Shown here piece by piece: positions 33,472-41,437 of a stretch of DNA of 64,000 nucleotides. Position 1 is the stretch's first letter, and every line of letters starts with the position of its first letter. Origin of the DNA: an uncultured Clostridia bacterium. Its GTDB lineage: Bacteria; Bacillota; Clostridia; UBA1381. The translations under genes and the position numbers were made by a program. Location: positions 1-64,000 of the forward strand of contig CANRJY010000009.1 in the NCBI GenBank assembly GCA_947631085.1. The letters run 5' to 3'. The notes beneath the pieces are model-generated. The model was not told the origin of the DNA, searched no databases, and saw only the letters and a list, made by a program, of their open reading frames with translations.

Positions 33472-34458
33472 ATGACAGGGCGAGAAGAACGAGAGTATAA
33501 GGCTGAGCAGCAGATGGAGGAGCTCATCAAGGATCAGCCGGACTATATTTCCGGCTTTTATTATTATATGGATTTCCACGAGCATACGACGCGCGCGGTA
33601 TATGTAAGGAAAATCATAAAATTTCTGAAGGATCTCGGCAAGGACATTGAGTTTATTGATATGGACGACATATCGCAGTATATATCAAGGCTCAAAAAGA
33701 AAAACGGCGAAGCCGCGTCTGACTCATACAAGACCGGAACATACGCGGCGCTCAAAGATTTTTTCAACTATCTTATGCGCTCCGGAAGAATAGCGGTTAA
33801 CCCTATGGTAAACACCGTCTCGCCGAAGCGGAAAAAGAGCTCGGATGTTGGCAGAACGGATGTGTTAAACCTCGAGGAAACGCAGAGATATCTGTATCAA
33901 GTCGAGCACGGAATAGGCACGTCGAAGGCGCGCAAGCATCAGCACGCATGGAAGGAGCGCGATATTGCAATTATCACGCTGTTTCTCTATACGGGCATGC
34001 GCTGCTCGGCGCTGACGGAGATAAACATCGGCGATATCGATGTGAAGCGCAAGCGCATTGTGTCGGTAACGAAAGGCGGATACACAAAAGAATTTGAGCT
34101 CAACGGCGAGTGCATGGACTATCTCTGCGCGTGGATGGCGAAAAGAGCGCATATTCTTAACGGCGTCAACTGCGACGCACTATTTATATCAAACAAGAAA
34201 AACCGCATAAGCCCGCAGGCTGTAAGCAATATCGTCAAGAAATACGCGGCAAATATCAGCGGCAAACGCATTACGCCGCATAAGCTGCGCGCAACCTACG
34301 GAACATATCTGTATCAGCAGACCGGCGATATATATTTCGTAAGCCGCTGCATGGGACACGCATCCATCGACACAACGAAAATTTACATACGCGGCATAGA
34401 AAATCCGACACAGCGCGCCGCCAATATCATGTCGGGATTAATAGGGCGAAAGGATTGA
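33472..34458 (+). CDS. Tyrosine recombinase (XerC/D-like integrase)
   Basis: This 328-residue protein has a SAM-like core-binding domain (about 35-110) and a catalytic domain. The latter holds TGMRCSALTEI (first Arg, about 176), HKLRATYGTYLY (His and second Arg), CMGHASIDTTKIYI (second His and nucleophile Tyr near 305). All catalytic residues are present. It starts behind AAAGGAGGG. No excisionase, phage or plasmid genes and no obvious att repeats flank it, so it could be a chromosomal Xer-type protein or the last trace of an integrated element. Next to it is the serpin gene, whose promoter overlaps its stop codon. Confidence 0.87.
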   Translation: MTGREEREYKAEQQMEELIKDQPDYISGFYYYMDFHEHTTRAVYVRKIIKFLKDLGKDIEFIDMDDISQYISRLKKKNGEAASDSYKTGTYAALKDFFNYLMRSGRIAVNPMVNTVSPKRKKSSDVGRTDVLNLEETQRYLYQVEHGIGTSKARKHQHAWKERDIAIITLFLYTGMRCSALTEINIGDIDVKRKRIVSVTKGGYTKEFELNGECMDYLCAWMAKRAHILNGVNCDALFISNKKNRISPQAVSNIVKKYAANISGKRITPHKLRATYGTYLYQQTGDIYFVSRCMGHASIDTTKIYIRGIENPTQRAANIMSGLIGRKD

Positions 34459-34483
34459 CTTATAATTTATAAAAGTGTATAAT
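34455..34483 (+). promoter_or_regulatory. Promoter of the serpin gene
   Basis: TTGACT (34455-34460), 17 bases and TATAAT (34478-34483). The -35 includes the integrase stop codon, and a short palindrome follows at the expected start of transcription. Confidence 0.6.
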
Positions 34484-34487
34484 TATG

Positions 34488-34507
34488 GGGACGGATAATT
34501 CCGTCCC
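34488..34507. repeat. Dispersed short palindrome, copy 3
   Basis: GGGACGGATAATTCCGTCCC is a perfect inverted repeat with a four-base centre, followed by CTAC as in copy 1. It lies in the 5' untranslated region of the serpin gene. Confidence 0.5.
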
Positions 34508-34531
34508 TACATTTTTTAGGGGAGAATTGTA

Positions 34532-36187
34532 ATGAAAAAACCTATTAAAAAAATAATTTCCGCTATACTTGCGTGCGCGACGGCGTTCGCGATCGTGCCT
34601 GTCATGGCGGAGGACGATATAACGGTGACGGTGGACGGAAAGAAGCTTGACTTTGACGTGCCGCCGATCATGGAAAACGACCGCACTCTTGTGCCGCTTC
34701 GGATGATATTCGAAGCGCTCGGCGCAAAGGTGCAGTGGAACGAGGAAGATCAAATTGTTTCCGCGGTGATGGAAACCGGTAAAATGAGCACCGGAATTAC
34801 CCAAACGTCAATTTCTTTGACCATCGGCAGAAGCGAAATGTTTAAAAAGGTCACGGAGCTAAAGCTGGCTGCGAACGAATCCGGCGGCAGCGAAGCCGTA
34901 TCGGATATTATCGGAAACGAAACCATAACTCTTGACGTTCCCGCAAAAATTATCGGCGACCGCACTCTCGTGCCGCTCAGAGCCGTATCGGAGGCGTTCG
35001 GCGCAAATGTGGAATGGGACGAGACTTCAAGCTCGGTAACAATAACATCCGCTCCCGAGCCCACTGCCGCTCCCCAATCACAGCCCGAGACAAAGCAGGC
35101 TACTCTCGCGCAGAAGCTTATGGCGCATATGCCGCACGACCAAAATTATATGCTCTCGCCGTTTTCGCTCAGAATGGCGCTGATGATGGCGGCAAACGGA
35201 GCATCGGGCGAAACGAGAAAGGAAATTCTCGGCGCGCTCAATATTGACGAGACTAACGTGGGCGATTATAACGACTACGCGCTGTCGTTTGTCGAGTATA
35301 TCGAAAACGCAAAGAAGTTAAATTCCGAGACCGCGGACGACGAGTATAAGCGTCCGGAGTTCGCGCTCGCAAATTCAATTTGGTTAAACGAAGATATTCT
35401 GCCGGAAGCGAAATTTTCAAAGGAATTTGAGGACTTGATTATAAACAAGTACGGCGGAACGTCCGAGACGGTCAATAATTCAAACGCGGTCGAGCGCGTA
35501 AACGGCTGGGTAACGGAAAAGACGAACGGCAATATAAATAACCTTATCGACAGCCCCGATTTTCTCGCGGCAATCGTGAACGCGATTTATATGAAGGCTC
35601 AATGGGAGAGCCAATTCCCCGAAAGCGCGACGAAAAAAGACACATTCACCGACAGAAACGGCAAGAAGACCGAGCTCGATTTCATGGAGCAGACGGGACA
35701 TTTCTATTACTACGAAAACGAAAACACGGAAATAGTCCGCCTGCCGTATTACGGGGGCTTGAGCGCGTACTTCATAATCGGCGACATGATAGATATTGAG
35801 CATCAAAACTTTGATTCAGGATTTAAAACCGTCCATGTAAAAATCCCGAAATTCCGTCTTGACAGCAGCTTGGATTTAAAAGACATACTTGAGGAATTGG
35901 GCGTAAAAAAGGCGTTTATAAAGGATTCCGCCGAATTTTCGCCTATGTTTGAAAACTCCGAGGCGTATATAGACAGGGTTATACAGAAAACGCATATAGA
36001 CATGAACGAAAACGGAACGGAAGCCTCCGCGGCGTCTGTTGCGTTGATGGCTCCCACAAGCGCGGCGCCCTCCGGCACGCCCGAGCCTGTAATGGAATTT
36101 GTAGCCGACGAACCGTTCGAGTTCTACATCTGCGACGACGAAACGGGCGAGATATTCTTCATGGGCGAGTACGCGTTCCTTGATTGA
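34532..36187 (+). CDS. Secreted serpin with stalk (copper-amine-oxidase-N-like) domains
   Basis: This 551-residue secreted protein has a signal peptide (about 1-26, ending VMA). Next come two stalk-type repeats resembling the copper amine oxidase N-terminal domain, each with a DRTLVPLR motif (near residues 49 and 146). A short Pro/Gln linker leads to a full serpin fold from about residue 185. The serpin hinge ENGTEASAASVAL has the small-residue pattern of inhibitory serpins, and the C-terminal EFYICDDETGEIFFMG matches the family. It should trap serine or cysteine proteases outside the cell. The reactive loop is Pro/Ser/Ala-rich, so the target protease cannot be read off. Serpin fused to stalk repeats is uncommon. 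Confidence 0.9.
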   Translation: MKKPIKKIISAILACATAFAIVPVMAEDDITVTVDGKKLDFDVPPIMENDRTLVPLRMIFEALGAKVQWNEEDQIVSAVMETGKMSTGITQTSISLTIGRSEMFKKVTELKLAANESGGSEAVSDIIGNETITLDVPAKIIGDRTLVPLRAVSEAFGANVEWDETSSSVTITSAPEPTAAPQSQPETKQATLAQKLMAHMPHDQNYMLSPFSLRMALMMAANGASGETRKEILGALNIDETNVGDYNDYALSFVEYIENAKKLNSETADDEYKRPEFALANSIWLNEDILPEAKFSKEFEDLIINKYGGTSETVNNSNAVERVNGWVTEKTNGNINNLIDSPDFLAAIVNAIYMKAQWESQFPESATKKDTFTDRNGKKTELDFMEQTGHFYYYENENTEIVRLPYYGGLSAYFIIGDMIDIEHQNFDSGFKTVHVKIPKFRLDSSLDLKDILEELGVKKAFIKDSAEFSPMFENSEAYIDRVIQKTHIDMNENGTEASAASVALMAPTSAAPSGTPEPVMEFVADEPFEFYICDDETGEIFFMGEYAFLD

Positions 36188-36281
36188 CAAAGCGGAGGAA
36201 CGATAACAAGCCGGCCGGTCAACAGATTATAAATAGACAGCGGATATTGTAAGATACGCCAAAATTCCATAGGAGGACGCC

Positions 36282-37094
36282 ATGCATAAAATAAAGCACC
36301 GTATTTTTGAAATAATACAGGTTTCCGATGAAAATGACCTTGCAAGCAAGGTTTTTGACCTGTTCATAATAGCCTTGATAATACTAAACGTAATACTTGT
36401 AATAGCCGACACTTTTACTTTGCCCGAAAATATAAAATCGGCTATGCAATATGTGGACATATTTACGGTGGTAATCTTTACCGCGGAATATTTACTGCGA
36501 ATATGGACGGCGGATTTGCTGTACCCGCAATACAGCAAATCCAAAGCGAGAATAAAATATATCTTTTCATTTATGGCGCTGATAGATTTGTTCGCGGTTC
36601 TGCCGTTCTATGTTCCGCTGCTTATCCCGATAGATTTACGCGTTCTAAGGATCCTGCGTGTCGTAAGGCTTTTAAGAATATTCAAATTTAACCGCTATAC
36701 AAGCGCGCTGGCATCGGTTGCGGAGGTTCTGAAAAAAAGGTCAAGTCAGCTGATTTCATCTATGCTCATAGTTTTATTGCTGATGATAATATCGTCGGTC
36801 ATTATGTACAGCGTAGAAAATCCCGCTCAGCCCGAAGTATTCACAAACGCTTTCTCGGGATTATGGTGGGCTGTGGCAACATTTACAACAGTAGGCTACG
36901 GCGACATCTATCCGGTAACCGCCGTCGGCAAAATTTTATCCGCGATTATCGCCATGCTCGGCATAGGACTGATAGCCGTTCCCACCGGAATAATATCCGC
37001 CGGTTTTATGTCCGAAATAGAACACGGAACAGAGGATGAAGAGACATATAATCAAAAGCATTATTGCCCTTATTGCGGCAGACGGCTGGATTAA
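36282..37094 (+). CDS. Voltage-gated-type potassium channel
   Basis: This 270-residue membrane protein has the six-helix plan of Kv-like channels. The S4 helix carries regularly spaced arginines (RVLRILRVVRLLRIF, near 115-130) and the pore has the selectivity filter TTVGYGD (near 205). After S6 a short cytoplasmic tail ends in HYCPYCGRRLD, a zinc-ribbon-like knuckle with only two cysteines and a histidine. It would conduct K+ across the cytoplasmic membrane. AGGAGG precedes the ATG. No regulatory RCK domain is present. Confidence 0.9.
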   Translation: MHKIKHRIFEIIQVSDENDLASKVFDLFIIALIILNVILVIADTFTLPENIKSAMQYVDIFTVVIFTAEYLLRIWTADLLYPQYSKSKARIKYIFSFMALIDLFAVLPFYVPLLIPIDLRVLRILRVVRLLRIFKFNRYTSALASVAEVLKKRSSQLISSMLIVLLLMIISSVIMYSVENPAQPEVFTNAFSGLWWAVATFTTVGYGDIYPVTAVGKILSAIIAMLGIGLIAVPTGIISAGFMSEIEHGTEDEETYNQKHYCPYCGRRLD

Positions 37095-37211
37095 GGAATA
37101 TAAAACGTCAAATGATAGGGAGATTGGTCCTTGTCACCGCGGCGGACCGTTTAATGTAATCGTTGATATTACAGCAAAAATAATATACAATATTGCACAG
37201 AGGTGTTAAAT

Positions 37212-37637
37212 ATGAAGATCACATCAAGATTTACCGTGGCGGTTCACACCCTTCTCGCAATTTATGTTCTCGGTAATGAATATAAAATGACGTCGGATTT
37301 TATTGCGTCGAGCGTCAATGTAAATCCCGTGATTATAAGACGAACGCTCTCAAGCCTGAAAGCGGCAGGAATAATAGACGTTAAAGCCGGAAGCGGCGGC
37401 GCTATGCCCGTACAGGATCCGGATGCTGTTACTCTTTACGACATTTACACGGCGGTCGACTGCGTTGACGGCGATTTGTTTAATTTTCACGAAAATCCAA
37501 ATCCTGAATGTCCGATCGGGAAAAATATTCACGCGGTATTGGATTCACACCTCGCGGACGCTCAAACAGCGTTGGAAAACGAGTTGAAAAGCGTTACTCT
37601 CTCCGATTTGATGAAGCGGCTGAATATATTGCTATAA
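37212..37637 (+). CDS. Rrf2-family transcriptional regulator
   Basis: This 141-residue protein has the Rrf2 winged helix (about 1-75, including TLSSLKAAGIIDVKAGSGG) and a C-terminal dimerisation helix. Two cysteines (AVDCVDG and PECPIG) are present instead of the usual three that hold an iron-sulfur cluster, so it is of the YwnA-like group and may sense thiol oxidation or electrophiles. I chose the ATG at 37212 with GAGGTG six bases upstream. The cupin gene 110 bases on has a perfect palindrome over its promoter and is the probable target. Confidence 0.87.
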   Translation: MKITSRFTVAVHTLLAIYVLGNEYKMTSDFIASSVNVNPVIIRRTLSSLKAAGIIDVKAGSGGAMPVQDPDAVTLYDIYTAVDCVDGDLFNFHENPNPECPIGKNIHAVLDSHLADAQTALENELKSVTLSDLMKRLNILL

Positions 37638-37664
37638 AAATATTTATTTTTTTCGTTGTAACTA

Positions 37665-37726
37665 TTGACATTACATCAAAAGTATGTTAATATATGGTTG
37701 TAACAAAAACAGTTACAACCATATAT
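37665..37726 (+). promoter_or_regulatory. Cupin promoter with perfect 15-bp-arm operator palindrome
   Basis: TTGACA (37665-37670), 17 bases and TAATAT (37688-37693) form the promoter. Over the -10 and start lies a perfect inverted repeat, ATATATGGTTGTAAC (690-704) with its complement (712-726) and a seven-base centre. A third half-site GTTGTAAC lies at 37655-37662. It is a strong candidate operator for the adjacent Rrf2 regulator. Confidence 0.75.
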
Positions 37727-37747
37727 TTATTTTCGGAGGTGTTTTTT

Positions 37748-38101
37748 ATGAAAAACTACAGCAAAGTAAACGTTAACGGCACGGATAGAGTAGAACTGCA
37801 CGATATGCTCGGGCTCACGGGCGCGGAGGTAAGCGTAAATTATATGCCCGCGGGTGCGGGTGTGCCGTTTGTTCACGCGCATAAGCAGAACGAGGAAATT
37901 TATATTATCCTCGAAGGCAAGGGATGCATGGAGATTGACGGCGAAAAAGTAGAGCTTGCGGCGAATGATTTTCTACGCGTATCGCCCGAAGCTAACAGAC
38001 AGCTTTTCGCGGCTGAGGACAGCCCAATTAAATATCTGTGCGTTCAGGTAAAAGCCGGCTCACTCGAGGAATACACGGCAAATGACGCGGTTATGGCGTA
38101 A
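37748..38101 (+). CDS. Small cupin-domain protein
   Basis: This 117-residue single-domain cupin has the metal-site motif HAHKQNEEIYIILEGKG (about 41-57) and the second motif near FLRVSPEANRQLF. Such proteins bind a metal and act as small isomerases, dioxygenases or sensors; the substrate is unknown. GGAGGTG precedes the ATG. Its promoter carries a strong palindrome next to an Rrf2 regulator gene, so it is probably induced by the signal that regulator senses. Confidence 0.85.
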   Translation: MKNYSKVNVNGTDRVELHDMLGLTGAEVSVNYMPAGAGVPFVHAHKQNEEIYIILEGKGCMEIDGEKVELAANDFLRVSPEANRQLFAAEDSPIKYLCVQVKAGSLEEYTANDAVMA

Positions 38102-38174
38102 TTATTACTCAATGTGGATGTGATTTTGTTTATTCCGAATAATAGCCATTTGCAATTTTCTTAATTTATGCAAT

Positions 38175-38210
38175 AAAAAACATCACGATTTTTATCTCGT
38201 GATGTTTTTT
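38175..38210. terminator. Bidirectional terminator (cupin / symporter)
   Basis: AAAAAACATCACGA (175-188) pairs with TCGTGATGTTTTTT (197-210) around an eight-base loop, serving both convergent genes. Confidence 0.85.
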
Positions 38211-38213
38211 TAA

Positions 38214-39716
38214 TTATTCCGCACCTTTTTTAACTTCCTCCGCATGAGCCTTCTGAATATCGGGATGCATTGAAAGCATAGGCTCGACGTTTTTATGCCT
38301 GAAGTGCCTGTCAACATAATTCTTCGTGCATTCGTATACAAGCGGAGAAAGGACGAGAACACCGATAAGGTTCGGGAGCATCATAAGTCCGTTGAACGTG
38401 TCGGATAAATCCCAAGCTAAGTTTTCACCCATCAGCGCGCCGCCTAGGATAGCGACAACGAATATAACTCTGTACGGCATTGTTGATCTTGTGCCGAACA
38501 TATACTCGCATGCCTTTGTTCCGTAGTGGCTCCAGCCCAGAAGCGTCGAGAACGCGAACAGCAGAAGCGCGGCCGCGACAAACATCGATCCTATCTGACC
38601 GAACGTCTGACCGAAAGTTACGCCAACAAGCGAGCCTGTATCGGTGATCGATGTGTCGGCAAGCATGCCTGTATTAAGGTCGATAAGACCGGACGAGAGA
38701 ACGGAAAACGCGGTCAATGTGCAGACAACTATTGTATCGGCGAATACCTCGAATATGCCCCACATGCCCTGACGGACAGGCTCTCTTACGTTTGAGTTGG
38801 AGTGAACCATAACCGACGAGCCGAGACCCGCTTCGTTAGAGAATACGCCGCGCTTCATGCCCATTTGAACAGCCATCGCAACGCCGGAGCCGACGATACC
38901 GCCGCCCACTGCTTTAAGACCGAACGCGCCCTTGATTATAGACGAGAAAACAGCGCCGAACCGGTCAATATGCAAAATGCAAATAACGACCGTGCCTATG
39001 ATGTAAAGTATAACCATGAACGGAACGATTTTTTCCGTAACAGCCGCAATTCTCTTGATACCGCCTACGATAACGAGACCCGCAAGAAGCATTATTGCAA
39101 GACCTGTAACAATCTTCGGAATACTGAACGCCGACTGCATATTTATTGCGATCGTGTTTACCTGCATCATGTTTCCGATACCGAACGACGCCAAAAGACA
39201 GAAGCACGAGAACAGCACCGCGAGAACAGCGCCTATCTGCTTGCATCCCTTCTTCGAGCCCAAGCCGTACTTTAAGTAGTACATAGCTCCGCCGCTCCAT
39301 TCGCCATTCTTGTTCTTGATTCTGTAGAGAATACCGAGAACGTTTTCCGAAAAGTTTGTCATCATGCCGAAAAACGCGATTGCCCACATCCATAATACAG
39401 CACCCGGTCCGCCGGTTACGATTGCCGACGCAACGCCCGCGATATTACCCGTTCCGACAGTCGCCGCGAGAGCCGTGCAAAGACTCTGGAACTGCGAAAT
39501 GGATTTGTCTTTGGTGTGCTTTGTTACTTGTTTGTCCTTGAAAATCGCGCCGATTGTGTTCTTGAACCAGTGTCCTATATGCGACAGCTGAAAAAACTTG
39601 GTAAGACAAGTCATCAATACGCCCACAAACGCGAGAAGAATAAGAGCGGGCCAGCCCCATACTACGCCGTTTACAGCGTCGTTGACCTTCTCAACAACAC
39701 TTAAAAAACCTTCCAT
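38214..39716 (-). CDS. Alanine/glycine:cation symporter (AGCS family)
   Basis: This 500-residue transporter has about 11 membrane helices and the AGCS signatures ATVGTGNIAGVA (near residue 83) and MGMKRGVFSNEAGLGSS. It imports alanine or glycine with Na+. I chose the ATG at 39716, behind GGGGAG; an upstream in-frame ATG at 39752 lacks a site. The gene lies behind a glycine riboswitch and leader terminator, so glycine is likely its substrate and signal. Confidence 0.93.
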   Translation of the reverse strand: MEGFLSVVEKVNDAVNGVVWGWPALILLAFVGVLMTCLTKFFQLSHIGHWFKNTIGAIFKDKQVTKHTKDKSISQFQSLCTALAATVGTGNIAGVASAIVTGGPGAVLWMWAIAFFGMMTNFSENVLGILYRIKNKNGEWSGGAMYYLKYGLGSKKGCKQIGAVLAVLFSCFCLLASFGIGNMMQVNTIAINMQSAFSIPKIVTGLAIMLLAGLVIVGGIKRIAAVTEKIVPFMVILYIIGTVVICILHIDRFGAVFSSIIKGAFGLKAVGGGIVGSGVAMAVQMGMKRGVFSNEAGLGSSVMVHSNSNVREPVRQGMWGIFEVFADTIVVCTLTAFSVLSSGLIDLNTGMLADTSITDTGSLVGVTFGQTFGQIGSMFVAAALLLFAFSTLLGWSHYGTKACEYMFGTRSTMPYRVIFVVAILGGALMGENLAWDLSDTFNGLMMLPNLIGVLVLSPLVYECTKNYVDRHFRHKNVEPMLSMHPDIQKAHAEEVKKGAE

Positions 39717-39811
39717 TTGAATATACTCCCCTATCTTTATTAATTTTTTCATAACCCTGATAAATAACGCGAAACGCGCGCGAAGAAAAAGGTATTGTTA
39801 AAAATCTCACA

Positions 39812-39847
39812 AATAAAGAAAGAGCCAAAATCAAAGGATTTCGCTCT
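39812..39847 (-). terminator. Leader terminator of the glycine riboswitch
   Basis: On the minus strand AGAGC-g-AAATC pairs with GATTT-tg-GCTCT, followed by TTTCTTTATTTG. It lies between the aptamer and the symporter start, as the expression platform would. Confidence 0.6.
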
Positions 39848-39884
39848 CAATAAAAGGGGTCGATATATAAGGCTTACCGCCCGA

Positions 39885-39975
39885 ATATCTCCGTCCTTTT
39901 GCCTGAGAGATTGGCGCGTACAGCGCCGTACACCTTCGGCACCCTTTTGAGGGCTTCTCCGGAGCGTTACCGATA
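39885..39975 (-). promoter_or_regulatory. Glycine riboswitch (single aptamer)
   Basis: The minus strand carries the hallmark segments GGGTGCCGAAGG and CTCTCAGGCAAAAGGACGGAG around a variable GTACGGCGC/GCGCC helix. Both are specific to glycine aptamers. Only one complete aptamer is seen; further leader structure upstream (to about 40040) may be the partner or ghost domain of a singlet riboswitch. It precedes the AGCS symporter. Glycine switches can turn transporters on or off; the terminator downstream suggests transcriptional control. Confidence 0.88.
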
Positions 39976-40150
39976 AATACGTTGCCGCACAAGCGCGGAA
40001 ATTCACCCCTTTGCGTATCAACGCTTTGCGCGTATTCATCAGGATAACCTTTCAATGTTTAATTATAACATCAATATGAAAAAAATGCAATAGCTTTTTT
40101 TCTTTTTGTTATATTATTTTTTACTTTTTTGTAACATTATGCGGAAAAAT

Positions 40151-41353
40151 TTACTCGTCGCTCGTCACGTCAACGCCAATCGTTTTAAGATCGTCGATAT
40201 TTTTCACGATCATGCCGTATTTTCCGCGCGCTTTGACGTTTTCGAGGTATATGTTTTTAAAATGTCTTTCCGGCAAACCGCAGAAATAGACCGCGTTTCC
40301 GGCTATAGTGCGCGCGGTTATGTTTTTGAAGTAGATCCCGTCAACCTCCGGCGTTCCGTCGTTTATTTCGGAGGGAATATTCGGGTCGGACACGTCGTCG
40401 CCGTAAAATCCGTCTATATACAGCGCTCCGCGGAACCATTTTGTGTCCGATATTTCCGTATTGTTATTCACAAGCGAGCAGTTTTCGTAATGAATATTTT
40501 TTATGTAAGCGCCGCGTCCGCGAATGGCTTTGACGCTCGCTATACTGTGAGTATTTTCGAATTTGCAGTTTTTCACGAAAACGTCCTTTACTCCGCCCGA
40601 CATCTCGCTTCCTACCGCGATTCCGAAGCCGCTTTTGAAAACGCAGTTTTCGATCGTGACGTTCACCGACGGAATACCTACGCGCCGCCCTTCCTCGTTC
40701 CTGCCGGATTTTACCGCTATACAATCGTCCTGGCTGGCTATGAGCGAATTGCGGATAACAACGTCACCGCACGAGTCTATATCAATTCCGTCGCCGTTGT
40801 AAATTCCCTCGTATTGATTGCCGTTTTCGTCGTATTTCGTGTGGACTTCAATATTTTCGAGCAGTACGTTTTTACAATATATAATATGCAGTCCCCACGA
40901 CGGCGACTGTCGTATGGAAACGCCCTTGATCGTGACGTTTTCCGTATTGCGTATGCAGACCGCGCGCCCGCGTTTTGCCTTGTTTTCGCTCATTTCGGCG
41001 GCGAAAAGCGCCGCTCCGTTCGCGTCGATAACGCCCTCGCCCTCAATCGTAATATTTTTAAAAAGCGCGTTCGAGGTGTTTATAAGGCTCGTATAGCACA
41101 GCTGGTCCAAGCCCTCGAACGGATAGCCCGCTATAGGAAAATCCGCGATATCGGAGCTTCCGAGAAGCCTCGCGCCATTTTCGAGCCTGAGCGTCATATC
41201 GCTTTTAAGATACAGCGCGCCCGAAACGAAGCACCCCTCCGGTATAACCACCGTGCCGCCCTTATCGCACGCGTCGATCGTGGCTTGTATTTCCTTTGTG
41301 CAAACAGTCCCGTCCGGCTTCGCGCCGTAGTCGGTTATATTGAAAATCGCCAT
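40151..41353 (-). CDS. Glycoside hydrolase family 28 (polygalacturonase-like)
   Basis: This 400-residue protein is a right-handed beta helix of GH28, which cleaves pectin galacturonan. It begins NITDYGAKPDGT, the usual opening. Catalytic motifs are visible: NGDGIDIDSCGD near 215, SQDDCIAVKSG near 237, and the GxGxxxGSE-like GFGIAVGSEMSGG near 268. There is no signal peptide, so it probably works on imported oligogalacturonides. AGGAGG precedes the ATG. It is monocistronic as far as can be seen. Confidence 0.93.
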   Translation of the reverse strand: MAIFNITDYGAKPDGTVCTKEIQATIDACDKGGTVVIPEGCFVSGALYLKSDMTLRLENGARLLGSSDIADFPIAGYPFEGLDQLCYTSLINTSNALFKNITIEGEGVIDANGAALFAAEMSENKAKRGRAVCIRNTENVTIKGVSIRQSPSWGLHIIYCKNVLLENIEVHTKYDENGNQYEGIYNGDGIDIDSCGDVVIRNSLIASQDDCIAVKSGRNEEGRRVGIPSVNVTIENCVFKSGFGIAVGSEMSGGVKDVFVKNCKFENTHSIASVKAIRGRGAYIKNIHYENCSLVNNNTEISDTKWFRGALYIDGFYGDDVSDPNIPSEINDGTPEVDGIYFKNITARTIAGNAVYFCGLPERHFKNIYLENVKARGKYGMIVKNIDDLKTIGVDVTSDE

Positions 41354-41437
41354 GATTTTATCCTCCTGATATTTGGATCGCACATATTATACAGCGATAT
41401 GCTACCTGTGTCAATCTTTTTTCATAATTTCATGCGT

